Shown here piece by piece: positions 41,430-49,404 of a DNA stretch of 64,000 nt. How positions within the stretch are numbered: position 1 is the first letter of the stretch; the number at the start of each line of letters is the position of its first letter. The stretch covers positions 1 to 64,000 of the forward strand of contig NZ_VSEY01000044.1 in the NCBI RefSeq assembly GCF_008086045.1. Direction: 5' to 3'. The notes beneath the pieces are model-generated. The model saw only the letters and a list, made by a program, of their open reading frames with translations. It made no database searches and was not told where the DNA came from. The position numbers and the translations under genes are program-made. Source of the stretch: Nonomuraea sp. PA05 (GTDB lineage Bacteria > Actinomycetota > Actinomycetes > Streptosporangiales > Streptosporangiaceae).

Positions 41430-42215
41430 ATGCACGGGATCGCCGCGTCGCAGCCGTACGTCATCGCCGCCTTCCTCCTGTGGGCCGGCCTGGTGAAGCT
41501 GTTCGGCAGACGGATGCGGGCGCAGGCCGGGCGGACCGCCCTGGCCCGGCTCACCGGCCCGGCGCGCGCGGTCCCCGCGCTGCGGCTCGTCGGCCTGGCC
41601 GAGCTGGCCGTGGCCGCCGCGCTGCTGGTTCCTCCGCTGCGTCCGCTGGACGGGGTGGCGGCGGCGCTGCTGTCCGCCGGGTTCCTGGCGTACCTGACCT
41701 ACGCCGCCGTGGCCGCGCCCGCCTCGTCGTGCGGCTGCCTGGGCACGCACTCCCGGCCCGTGGACGTGCGGGCCTTCGCCCGCGCGGGCCTGCTGCTCGC
41801 CGCCGCGCTCCTGACGGCGACAGCGCAGGGAGGCGAGGCGGTTCCGCTCGTGACGGCGGATCCGCTCGTGGTCCTGGTGGAGGCCGTGGTCCTGATGGAG
41901 GTCGTGGTCCTGCTGGCGCTGTCGGCCGAGCTGGACCGCTACTGGCTCGTCCCGCTGCGCCGCCTGCTGGTGCGGGTGCGCCGCCCGCTGGCGATCCCGC
42001 CGCCGGCGGACGTGCCGCTGGAGGCGTCGCTGCACCTGCTCCGCCGCAGCCTCGCCTACTGCTCGGCCGCGGCCCAGCTCACCTCGGACGTGCTGGAGTC
42101 GTGGGACGAGGACGGCACCCGCTTCGTGGTGTACGGGGCACGGGGACGCACGGCGGTCTTCGCCGTCCCGCTCGCCGGGGACGACCCGGCCGGCGTGCGG
42201 GTCGCGCTCGTCTAG
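41430..42215 (+). CDS. MauE/DoxX-like membrane protein
   Basis: A 261-residue protein whose first 185 residues form about five membrane helices of the MauE/DoxX-like fold, with the family's conserved SSCGCLG (Cys101, Cys103) after helix 3. MauE proteins take part in disulfide formation during maturation of methylamine dehydrogenase. The C-terminal 75 residues form a soluble domain beginning near AIPPPADVPL and containing one Cys. AAGGAGG precedes the ATG. Third gene of the Cys-rich cluster. Its stop overlaps that of the convergent chorismate mutase gene (CTAG at 42212-42215). Confidence 0.8.
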   Translation: MHGIAASQPYVIAAFLLWAGLVKLFGRRMRAQAGRTALARLTGPARAVPALRLVGLAELAVAAALLVPPLRPLDGVAAALLSAGFLAYLTYAAVAAPASSCGCLGTHSRPVDVRAFARAGLLLAAALLTATAQGGEAVPLVTADPLVVLVEAVVLMEVVVLLALSAELDRYWLVPLRRLLVRVRRPLAIPPPADVPLEASLHLLRRSLAYCSAAAQLTSDVLESWDEDGTRFVVYGARGRTAVFAVPLAGDDPAGVRVALV

Positions 42216-42553
42216 TCGCGTCTCGACGCCGCGTGGCTGCTGGCGATCAGCTCGTGGTGCCGGACGACCTCCGCGATGATGAAATTCAGGAACCGTTCGG
42301 CGAAGACGGGGTCGAGTTTGGACTCCTCGGCCAGCGCGCGCAGGCGGCGAATTTGGGCCGCCTCCCGCGCCGGATCGGCCGGCGGAAGCCGGTATTCGGC
42401 CTTCAACCGGCCGACTTCCTGGGTGCACTTGAAACGCTCGGCGAGCAAGTGGACGAGGGCGGCGTCCAGATTGTCGATGCTGTCCCTGAGCCGATGCAGC
42501 TCCTTACGGACGAACATTTCCTCATCAGGCTGATCAGCAGAGGTTTTATCCAT
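42212..42553 (-). CDS. Cytosolic chorismate mutase (type II, AroQ-like)
   Basis: A 113-residue all-helical protein of the CM_2 fold: LHRLRDSIDNLDAALVHLLAERFKCTQEVGRLKAEY, then PADPAREAAQIRRL and a C-terminal FAERFLNFIIAEVVRHHE. Arg, Lys, Arg and Glu/Gln residues at the usual active-site positions are present. It converts chorismate to prephenate; the related isochorismate-pyruvate lyases share the fold, so this cannot be excluded. The ATG at 42553 has GAGGGGG 9 bases upstream. It follows a PobA-like hydroxylase on the same strand (68 bases). The 5' part is less GC-rich than its neighbours. Confidence 0.85.
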   Translation of the reverse strand: MDKTSADQPDEEMFVRKELHRLRDSIDNLDAALVHLLAERFKCTQEVGRLKAEYRLPPADPAREAAQIRRLRALAEESKLDPVFAERFLNFIIAEVVRHHELIASSHAASRRD

Positions 42554-42595
42554 ATAAATACGCCCCCTCGACTCAACATAGCCCTAGAAGGGGAA

Positions 42596-42601
42596 ATATT
42601 A
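42596..42601 (-). promoter_or_regulatory. Candidate -10 element upstream of the cytosolic chorismate mutase
   Basis: On the minus strand TAATAT lies 43 bases before the start codon, within a short AT-rich island (42540-42605) between the hydroxylase and mutase genes. No good -35 is seen. It suggests that the mutase has its own promoter. Confidence 0.3.
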
Positions 42602-42621
42602 GCAGAAAATGGACATTCGTT

Positions 42622-43788
42622 TCACGCCATGAGATCGGCGAAGGCGCGGGCCGCGGCGTCCGAGGTGAACAGGCGCTCCAGCCGCGCCCTGGCGAGCTGC
42701 CGCCGGAACGCCCCCGCGGGCGCGGCGTTCCCGGCCTCGTGCATCATCTCGCTCATCCACCGGGAGAACTCCTGGCTGTCCCACACCCGCTTCAGGCACG
42801 TCTCCGAGTACGCCGCCAGCGGCCCCTCGTCGCCCTCCCGCAGCGCCGCCCGCAGGCCGCGGGCCAGCACGTCGGCGTCGGCGACGGCCAGGTTCATGCC
42901 CTTGCCGCCCATCGGGGTGATGATGTGCGCGGCGTCCCCCACCAGGAAGAGGCGGCCGTAACGCATGGGGTCGGCGACGAAGCAGCGCATCTCCACGAAC
43001 AGCTTCTCCGTGATCGGCCCGGTGGGCAGCTCCGCGTCGCCGAGGCGCAGCCGTAACTGCTCCCAGATCCGCTCGTCGCCCCAGGCGTCGAGGCTGTCGC
43101 CCGGCGCGCACTCCAGGTAGAAGCGGCTCGCCTTCGGTCCGCGCGCGAACTGGGCCGAGAAGCCCGCCGGATGGATGCCGAAGAGCGGGTGGCGCGGCGC
43201 GGGCGCGTCGGCGAGCACGGTGAGCCAGCCGATGCCGTGGTCGTAGGTGTAGGTGGTCAGCGCGCCCTCCGGCACGGCGGCGCGGCTGACGCCGTGGAAG
43301 CCGTCGCAGCCGGCGACGTAGGAGCAGGCGATCTCGTGCACGACCCCGTCCGTGTCCCGGTACGTGACGGTCGGCGAGGAGCCGTCCAGGCCGTGCGGGG
43401 TCACCTCGGCGGCCTCGAAGCGCAGGTCTCCCCCGCCCTCCAGGAAGGACTTGACGAGACGGACGACGAGGACCTGCTGCGGCACGATCCGCCCCGCCCG
43501 CCCGTCGGCCAGGGCGGCGACGTCGAAGAAGCGCGGCTGCCCGTCGAGACGGATCTCCAGCATGCCGTCGCTGTGCGTGCCCGCCAGCACGCTGTCGGCC
43601 AGGCCCCACTCCTCGAAGACCCGGGCGGCGGCGTGTTCGAGCACTCCGGCGCGTTGCCGCTGCTCCACGTACGGGCGGCTCTGCCGCTCCAGCACCACGC
43701 AGCCGACCCCCGCGCGCCGCAGCAGGTTGGCCAGGGTGAGACCGGCGGGCCCCGATCCGATGATGACGACCTCGATGCTCTCCCGCAT
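42622..43788 (-). CDS. PobA-like aromatic hydroxylase (4-hydroxybenzoate 3-monooxygenase family)
   Basis: A flavin monooxygenase of about 388 residues starting at ATG 43788 (an ATG at 43797 is possible). FAD-binding motifs are VVIIGSGPAGLTLANLL (6-22), the DG motif in VAGCDGFHGVSRA, and RLFLVGDAAHI. The EQRQRAGVLEH segment is characteristic of PobA. The conserved PPTGAKG loop after GDAAHI reads TPMGGKG here, and the SQRS substrate region reads QFARGP, so the substrate may differ from 4-hydroxybenzoate. The downstream chorismate mutase gene suggests a link to chorismate-derived aromatics. Confidence 0.82.
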   Translation of the reverse strand: MRESIEVVIIGSGPAGLTLANLLRRAGVGCVVLERQSRPYVEQRQRAGVLEHAAARVFEEWGLADSVLAGTHSDGMLEIRLDGQPRFFDVAALADGRAGRIVPQQVLVVRLVKSFLEGGGDLRFEAAEVTPHGLDGSSPTVTYRDTDGVVHEIACSYVAGCDGFHGVSRAAVPEGALTTYTYDHGIGWLTVLADAPAPRHPLFGIHPAGFSAQFARGPKASRFYLECAPGDSLDAWGDERIWEQLRLRLGDAELPTGPITEKLFVEMRCFVADPMRYGRLFLVGDAAHIITPMGGKGMNLAVADADVLARGLRAALREGDEGPLAAYSETCLKRVWDSQEFSRWMSEMMHEAGNAAPAGAFRRQLARARLERLFTSDAAARAFADLMA

Positions 43789-43900
43789 GCTGGGCATCCG
43801 ACACCAAGATCGACAAATGCGCAAGCCCCGGCCGCGCTACCTGGAGAGCGCCTGACCGCTCAGGCGTCCATGCCGCACTGTCCGGAGCGCGCCTGACCGC

Positions 43901-44158
43901 TCAGGCGCCCAGGTCGCGGACGATGTTGTCCAGCCGGACGGCCAGCTCGTCGAGCGTCTGATCGGTCGGCGCGCCCTCGGGAAGCTGCGCCATCACCTCA
44001 TCGCGCCGGGCGATGACCAGCCCCTTGTGGGCGTCGTCCACCTCGGCGGCGGGAAGGACCACGCAGTCCCCCCGGACGAAGACCAGTGTGGCGTCCGGAT
44101 GCTGTGAGTCCAGCAGTTGACGGACACATTCCCTGTCTACCAGCGACATCGCGGACAT
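43901..44158 (-). CDS. Small hypothetical protein (85 aa)
   Basis: An 85-residue acidic protein starting at ATG 44158, with GAGGAG 7 bases upstream. One or two cysteines (DRECVRQ, RGDCVVL) and an alternating strand-helix pattern; no membrane segment. The longer frame upstream overlaps the next gene region and has shadow composition. It lies just downstream of the membrane protein gene 44224-44559 on the same strand (65 bases), so it may share its transcript. No family recognised. Confidence 0.6.
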   Translation of the reverse strand: MSAMSLVDRECVRQLLDSQHPDATLVFVRGDCVVLPAAEVDDAHKGLVIARRDEVMAQLPEGAPTDQTLDELAVRLDNIVRDLGA

Positions 44159-44223
44159 CCGGCGCTCCTCGCGTTCCTGCGTTCCCCCAGCAGGGCGTTT
44201 ACCCACGTGGCGGGGGTGAAACC

Positions 44224-44559
44224 TCAGCCGAACGCGGGCGGCCCGCCGTCCGAGCGGGATCGCCGCACCCCGGTCACGATCAGATAGACGGCCGCGCCCA
44301 GCGCCACCAGGGCGGGCGGGACGGCCAGCGGCGGCCGGCCGGCGAGCAGCGCCAGCACGGCCAGCACCACGCCGGCGAGCAGCAGCAGCCCGGCCGTCAG
44401 CAGGCGCAGGCCCAGCCGGTTGGCGGGCGGCGGGTCCTCGTCCCACTCCCCGTGGCCCGCGCCGTGCACCCCCGGCACGCCGGTGTCGCTGACCCCGTTC
44501 GCGGCGGGCGGGTCCCGCAGCACGGGGGCGAAGAACTCGTCGTCGTCACGGTCTTTCAT
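44224..44559 (-). CDS. Small two-helix membrane protein (111 aa)
   Basis: A 111-residue protein with an acidic soluble N-terminus (about 1-48), two membrane helices (about 50-70 and 77-97) and a short basic C-terminal tail. ATG 44559 is preceded by GGAGGCGAG. The two-helix hairpin after an acidic head resembles many uncharacterised actinomycete envelope proteins; no family is recognised. Confidence 0.65.
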   Translation of the reverse strand: MKDRDDDEFFAPVLRDPPAANGVSDTGVPGVHGAGHGEWDEDPPPANRLGLRLLTAGLLLLAGVVLAVLALLAGRPPLAVPPALVALGAAVYLIVTGVRRSRSDGGPPAFG

Positions 44560-44744
44560 CGGCTCGCCTCCAGCTCGTCCGCTCCTTCTGCCCCGTGTCT
44601 GCGGGCTGTCACGTCTTTGGCCCTGACCTGCGGAAACGCCACTTGAAAGCCACCACGTTTCGTTCGCCGGTAATTACGGAGAGTGACCGTATGGTGTGCT
44701 CAGTGGCCCCAGCGGCCCCTCAGCAAGCGAGAGGATCATCGAGC

Positions 44745-46076
44745 ATGGCGCAGGAACCCAGAATCGACGTCGAGACCAGGGCCTCGGACATCGAGAGCAG
44801 CCTGACCTCCGAGCAGGTCGAGCGAATCGCCGACGCGCTCGGGCAGCAAGGGGTCTGGTTCGCCACCCCGCCGGAGCGCGCGGGCGAGACCCGGCCCGCC
44901 GACCAGGTCTGGGAGCTGGTCGGCGACCGTCCTCACCAGGGTCAGACGGCCACCGGCCGGGCAGCCGTGCACCTGGCAGACGGTCACGACGCCCTGACCA
45001 GGCCGCTGATCCTGGCCGACGGCTTCAACTACGGCCCGAGCGACCTGGACGAGCTCTGGCGGCACTTCAACAAGCCGTACCAGCCGGGGGTGCCCGGCTT
45101 CCTCGACCAGCTCAGGGCCATGGGCATCGACGTGGTGCTGCTGGGCTTCGACCAGCGGCACATCGCGATCCAGGCCAACGCCACCGTGGCGGTCACCGCC
45201 GTGCTGCGCACGATCGAGGAGCGGCGCGGCGACAACCCGCTGGTCGTGGGCGGGGTCAGCATGGGTGGAATCGTCACCCGGTACGCGCTGGCCCGCATGG
45301 AGAACGACCGGATCGACCACCAGACCGACAAGTTCTTCTCCTACGACTCGCCGCACCTCGGCGCCTGGATCCCGCTGGTGCTCCAGCAGCTCGCCTACAT
45401 GCACGAGGCGCTGGCCCCGCGCTCCGGCGGGCCGGGGCAGGCCGAGCTGATCCGCAGCCCCGCCGCGCAGCAACTGCTGTGGGGCTGGGTGGACAGCCCT
45501 GACTACTCGGGCCCTGTCACCGACTCGCCGCTGCGCAAGGAGTTCCTGGAGGACCTGCGCAGGGTGGGCTGGTTCCCGATGCGCCCGTACAAGCTGGGGC
45601 TGGCCAACGGCACCGGCAACGGCGTGGGGCTCGACCTGCCGCCCGGCACTCCCGTCTTCGACCTGCAGCACGAGGCGCTGCAGCTCACGGCCCGGGTCCA
45701 GCCGGACGGCGGCGAGCTGCAGAACATCGGCACCGTGCGCTTCGGCGCCCCGGTGTGGACCAGCGCCACCTCGCACGTGCGGGCGTTCGACGGCGCACCC
45801 GGCGGCACGCTCGACTCGTGGGGCAAGCTCGCCGACGCGGTCGGGCTGCCGATCGAGGACCGGTTCAGGGCGAGCGCGTTCGTACCGGCGGTCAGCGCGA
45901 TCGCGCTGGCCAGGGACCCGTTCCAGTGGCAGTCCGACCTGTACCTGGACCTCAGCGACCTGCCGAAGGACGAGACGTTCCTGGACGCGTTCTGCTGCGA
46001 CGCGACCAACACGGAGCACAGCTCGGTGTCCCGGCCGCTGATCGAGTGGTTCCTGGAGCAGCTCGCCGGTTGGTGA
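44745..46076 (+). CDS. Alpha/beta-hydrolase (lipase/PGAP1-like), cytosolic
   Basis: A 443-residue hydrolase starting at ATG 44745 with AGAGGA upstream. An N-terminal 75-residue region precedes the fold. The nucleophile elbow is GGVSMGG (Ser172), preceded by a conserved DNPLVVGG strand and followed by FFSYDSPHLGAWIPL, typical of lipases acting with a lid. A C-terminal His425 in TEHSSVSR completes a likely triad. There is no signal peptide. It is convergent with the lectin-like repeat protein; a shared terminator lies at 46090-46121. The substrate is probably an ester or lipid. Confidence 0.75.
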   Translation: MAQEPRIDVETRASDIESSLTSEQVERIADALGQQGVWFATPPERAGETRPADQVWELVGDRPHQGQTATGRAAVHLADGHDALTRPLILADGFNYGPSDLDELWRHFNKPYQPGVPGFLDQLRAMGIDVVLLGFDQRHIAIQANATVAVTAVLRTIEERRGDNPLVVGGVSMGGIVTRYALARMENDRIDHQTDKFFSYDSPHLGAWIPLVLQQLAYMHEALAPRSGGPGQAELIRSPAAQQLLWGWVDSPDYSGPVTDSPLRKEFLEDLRRVGWFPMRPYKLGLANGTGNGVGLDLPPGTPVFDLQHEALQLTARVQPDGGELQNIGTVRFGAPVWTSATSHVRAFDGAPGGTLDSWGKLADAVGLPIEDRFRASAFVPAVSAIALARDPFQWQSDLYLDLSDLPKDETFLDAFCCDATNTEHSSVSRPLIEWFLEQLAGW

Positions 46077-46089
46077 TCGCAGGCATGAA

Positions 46090-46121
46090 AGTGCCGGCTC
46101 GCGCGCTCGCGAGCCGGCACT
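46090..46121. terminator. 14-bp bidirectional terminator hairpin
   Basis: AGTGCCGGCTCGCG (46090-46103) and CGCGAGCCGGCACT (46108-46121) form a perfect 14-bp stem with a 4-base loop, centred between two convergent genes (stops at 46076 and 46129). Confidence 0.9.
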
Positions 46122-46128
46122 CGCCGTT

Positions 46129-47514
46129 CTAGCGGATGCCCCGGTGCACGCACAGGAGCTGGTCGTGGGTGGCGTTCTTGTCGCGGTAGGCGACGATCGC
46201 CGGGGCCTCGGCGCTGTAGTGGTGCGGCAGCCGCTGGTCGGCGGTCCAGCCGGAGCCGTTGAAGCTGCTCCACCACAGGCTCTGGTCGGCGGCGCCGCGA
46301 TGCACGCAGTACAGCCGGTCCTTGTAGACGGTCAGGGCGGGGCCCTCGGTGGCGTGGTGGCCCGGCAGCTTCTGGTCGGGGCTCCAGGCGTGGCCGTCCC
46401 AGCGCGTCCACCACAGCGCCGTGTCGTTGCCCGCGCCGCGGTGCACGCAGTAGAGGTGGCCGCGGTAGACGGCCAGGGCCGGGTTCGAGGCGCTGAGGTG
46501 CTGCGGCAGCCGCTCGTCGGGGCTCCAGGTGGAGCCGTCCCAGCGGGTCCACCACAGGGCCTGGTCGTTGCCCGCGCCGCGGTGCACGCAGAAGAGCTGA
46601 CCGTCGTAGGCCGCCAGCGCCGGGGCCGACTCGCTGAGGTGCTGCGGGAACTGCTGGTCGGAGCTCCAGTACGAGCCGTCCCAGCGCGCCCACCACAGCG
46701 AGGTGTCACCGCGGCTGCCGCGGTGCACGCAGTAGAGCCGCCCGTCGTAGGCCGCCAGCGCGGGGGCCGCCTCGCTGAAGTGCCGGGGGAACGGCGCGTC
46801 GTCGCCCCAGCCCTCCTCGGCGTCGTAGCTGGTGAACCACAGGCTGGAGTCGCCGTCGCCGCCGCGGTGGGCGAGGAAGAGCCGGTCCTGGAACTCGGCC
46901 AGGGCCGGGCCCGTGATGCTGAAGTGGTCGACGAACCTCTGGTCGGGGCTCCAGCCGTCGCCCGGCTCGTGCACCGTCCAGTACAGGCTCGTGTCGCCGC
47001 CGCTCTGACGGGCCGGGATCAGCATGCCGGGCGCGGTCCACGGCGAGGCCAGCCTGACCCCGTACGGGCGGGCGATCGTGGCGATCCACTCGGCCTTGGC
47101 GCGTACGGTGCGCTCGATGACCGGGACCAGCCAGGAGCCCAGCACCGCGCCCGCGATCTCGCCGACGATCTGCGGGATCTCGGCGGCGAGCAGCGCGGCG
47201 GACTCGTTGAGGTGGATCTCGTAGCCCCACCACCTGGCCACGGGCCAGACGTCGGCGCCCATGGTGCGCAGCTCGCGCTGGAGGGTGCGGACGCGCTCCT
47301 GCTCCTTGGAGGTGAGCTCGGCGATCTGCCGCTCGCTCTCCCTGCGGGCGTCCAGCGCTCCGGCGTCCTCCAGCAGCTCCGTCTCCACGGCCACGTCCAC
47401 GGCCGCCGCGGCCACCGGGTCGTCCTGGGCGTGCAGCAGCGCGGCCTCGGTGCCGAGCACGCTCTCTTCCGTCCCGTTGGCCGCGATTTTCGCGGCCCGC
47501 GTCTCATCGGTCAT
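46129..47514 (-). CDS. Six-repeat lectin-like beta-propeller protein with helical N-terminal domain
   Basis: A 461-residue protein. The first 165 residues are helical: acidic Ala-rich helices, a coiled-coil-like SERQIAELTSKEQERVRTLQ and a hydrophobic patch (AAEIPQIVGEIAGAVLGSW). Then come six repeats of about 47 residues, each with SLWWxxWDG, WSxDQxxPxH and PALAxYxGxLYCVHRG. The Trp-rich strands and the periodicity resemble fucose-binding lectin propellers, and the Cys-Val-His-Arg-Gly end is conserved in five of the six. No signal peptide. The N-terminal domain with an amphipathic hydrophobic segment could be pore-forming or anchoring. Sugar binding is an inference. Confidence 0.7.
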   Translation of the reverse strand: MTDETRAAKIAANGTEESVLGTEAALLHAQDDPVAAAAVDVAVETELLEDAGALDARRESERQIAELTSKEQERVRTLQRELRTMGADVWPVARWWGYEIHLNESAALLAAEIPQIVGEIAGAVLGSWLVPVIERTVRAKAEWIATIARPYGVRLASPWTAPGMLIPARQSGGDTSLYWTVHEPGDGWSPDQRFVDHFSITGPALAEFQDRLFLAHRGGDGDSSLWFTSYDAEEGWGDDAPFPRHFSEAAPALAAYDGRLYCVHRGSRGDTSLWWARWDGSYWSSDQQFPQHLSESAPALAAYDGQLFCVHRGAGNDQALWWTRWDGSTWSPDERLPQHLSASNPALAVYRGHLYCVHRGAGNDTALWWTRWDGHAWSPDQKLPGHHATEGPALTVYKDRLYCVHRGAADQSLWWSSFNGSGWTADQRLPHHYSAEAPAIVAYRDKNATHDQLLCVHRGIR

Positions 47515-47628
47515 TTCCAGCCCCCTGGCGTGATGGATGCACGAACTTCGCCATCGTAACCAGGCGTGCTGATACGGCTACTCTAGGTCTGGATTGTTCC
47601 GAGTAAAGACGCGGGCCGGGCCTCTCGG

Positions 47629-49404
47629 CTACGGGCGCCAGCCCGCCAGGTAGCGTTCCACGGTGTGCCGGGGCGCCTGCCGGTCGGTGAGCTGCGGCCG
47701 GTCGGCCGTGACGGCCGCGCCGGGGCCGGTGTTGCGGTACTCGGCGAAGCGGCCCTCGCCCGCCCACGGGTCGTCCATGACGTGCGCGCCGAGCCAGGCG
47801 TCGCGCACCACGGCCGCGCCCGAGTTGCCCAGGGAGACCGACTTGGCCGGGTCGCCCTCCAGCCGGCCGCCGTTGACCAGCACGGTGCCGCCCGCGAGCA
47901 CGTTGCCGGGGCCGACGGACCTGACCGTGCAGCCGTCCAGGACGGTCGTGCCCTGGCCGCGCACGATGTCCGCGTCCCCCTCGGCGTAGCAGCCGCGCAG
48001 GTAGGTGCGGCGGCCGTCGGCCTGGAGGACGCCGGCGTTGCCGAGCAGCCTGGCGCCGTCGAAGGCGGTCCTGTCCCCGGCCAGGCGCGCGGCGGGCGCC
48101 GGCCCGGGATTGACCGTCTCGTCGGTGGCGTTCTGGAGCGTGACGTCCCGCACGGTGACGCCGTCGGCGAGCACGGCGAGGGTGGCGCTCTGGGCGGTGC
48201 CCCAGGTGCCGCCGTAGAACTTCGCCGCCCCGGCGGACAGGTCGTAGGTGATGACCACGTCCTCGGCGTTGCCGGTCGCGCCCTTGATCGTCAGGTCGCG
48301 GCGGCCCGCCCAGACGCGCGGCATCTCGCGGTAGACGCCCGGCCCGACGGTGATCTCCGCGCCGCGCGGCGCCGCGCCCACCGCCGCCTGGACGCTGGCG
48401 AAGTCGCCGGTGCCGTCGAGCGCGACGGTGATGCGGCGCGGCGCCCGCCGCTCGGCGCCGAGCGGGCCCGCGCCCCGGCTGACGATGCCGGGCACCTTGT
48501 CGGCGGGGTCGAGGGTGTAGGCGTAGTAGGCGGACGGGTCGAACGCCGCGCCCGCGCTGTCGGAGCGGCCCGGCGAGTCGCGCAGCACGTTGCCCCGCTG
48601 CACCACCTGCGAGGCCGGGTCCTTGGCCACGATCGGGTCGGGCACGCCCTGGTAGTAGCTGTTCTCCACGACCAGTCTGCCGCCGCCGCGGATCATCGTC
48701 CCGTACATCGCGGTGTCCTGGACGTAGTTGTTGTACCAGTGCGCGGCCTCGGTGTTGTCGATGCTGGCGTTGCGCTGGTGGGTGCCGCGGATCCAGTTGT
48801 GGTGGAAGGTCACCTTGGTGACCACGTTGGCGGTCCAGCCGACGCCGACGGCCTTGTTGTGGTCGCTGAAGACGTTCCAGGAGACGGTGACGTAGTCGCT
48901 GTCCTTGCGGATGTCGAGCAGGCCGTCGCCGGTGCGGGTGAAGTGGTTGTGGTCGATCCAGACGTGGTGGGCGCCGTCCATCTGGATGCCGTCGTAGTCC
49001 TTGGTCTTGCCGTCCCAGTCGCCGGGCACGTACGAGTCGCGGATCGTCAGGTTGCGGATGATGACGTTGTGCACGCCGTTCAGGAAGAACCCGCCGTGCA
49101 CGATCTCGGCTCCCGCGCCCTCGCCGACGATGCTCTTGTCGGAGGCGACGGCGATCTCCTTGCCGTACGGCTCCATCGTGATCGAGCCCCTGACCTTGAT
49201 CACGTAGGGCTCGGCGGCGGTGGCGTACCGCTCCAGGTCGGTCAGGTTGTCCACGGTCACGGTCCGGCCCGCCGCGCCGCCGGTGGTGCCGTCCACGCCG
49301 AGGGCGTTCAGCCCGGCGAACCCGTCGGCCCGCTGCTCGGCCTGTGCGGGTGCGGGCACCAGAAGGAGCCCCGCGACCAGGGCGAGGATCGCCGCCGCCC
49401 TCAT
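47629..49404 (-). CDS. Secreted pectate lyase (PL1) fused to a degenerate pectinesterase (CE8) domain
   Basis: A 591-residue exported protein. Signal peptide 1-22. PL1 domain about 25-310: WIDHNHFTRTGDGLLDIRKDSDYVTVSWNVFSDH, then VTFHHNWIRGTHQRNAS and AHWYNNYV, with the substrate-binding Arg in HQRN. From about 340, a pectinesterase-like parallel beta-helix begins with ITVALDGTGDFASVQAAV and ends with FAEYRNTGPGA. In this part the catalytic QDT is replaced by NAG, LGRPW by LGNSG, and only the Asp of GDADIVRG remains, so esterase activity is doubtful. The ATG at 49404 overlaps the upstream stop (ATGA). Last gene of the pectin operon. Confidence 0.88.
   Translation of the reverse strand: MRAAAILALVAGLLLVPAPAQAEQRADGFAGLNALGVDGTTGGAAGRTVTVDNLTDLERYATAAEPYVIKVRGSITMEPYGKEIAVASDKSIVGEGAGAEIVHGGFFLNGVHNVIIRNLTIRDSYVPGDWDGKTKDYDGIQMDGAHHVWIDHNHFTRTGDGLLDIRKDSDYVTVSWNVFSDHNKAVGVGWTANVVTKVTFHHNWIRGTHQRNASIDNTEAAHWYNNYVQDTAMYGTMIRGGGRLVVENSYYQGVPDPIVAKDPASQVVQRGNVLRDSPGRSDSAGAAFDPSAYYAYTLDPADKVPGIVSRGAGPLGAERRAPRRITVALDGTGDFASVQAAVGAAPRGAEITVGPGVYREMPRVWAGRRDLTIKGATGNAEDVVITYDLSAGAAKFYGGTWGTAQSATLAVLADGVTVRDVTLQNATDETVNPGPAPAARLAGDRTAFDGARLLGNAGVLQADGRRTYLRGCYAEGDADIVRGQGTTVLDGCTVRSVGPGNVLAGGTVLVNGGRLEGDPAKSVSLGNSGAAVVRDAWLGAHVMDDPWAGEGRFAEYRNTGPGAAVTADRPQLTDRQAPRHTVERYLAGWRP

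Noticed and set aside
40361..42215. A methylamine dehydrogenase operon
   Set aside because: Only the MauE-like protein matches. The Cys-rich protein cannot be assigned to MauA by eye, and no MauB, MauD or MauG genes are visible.
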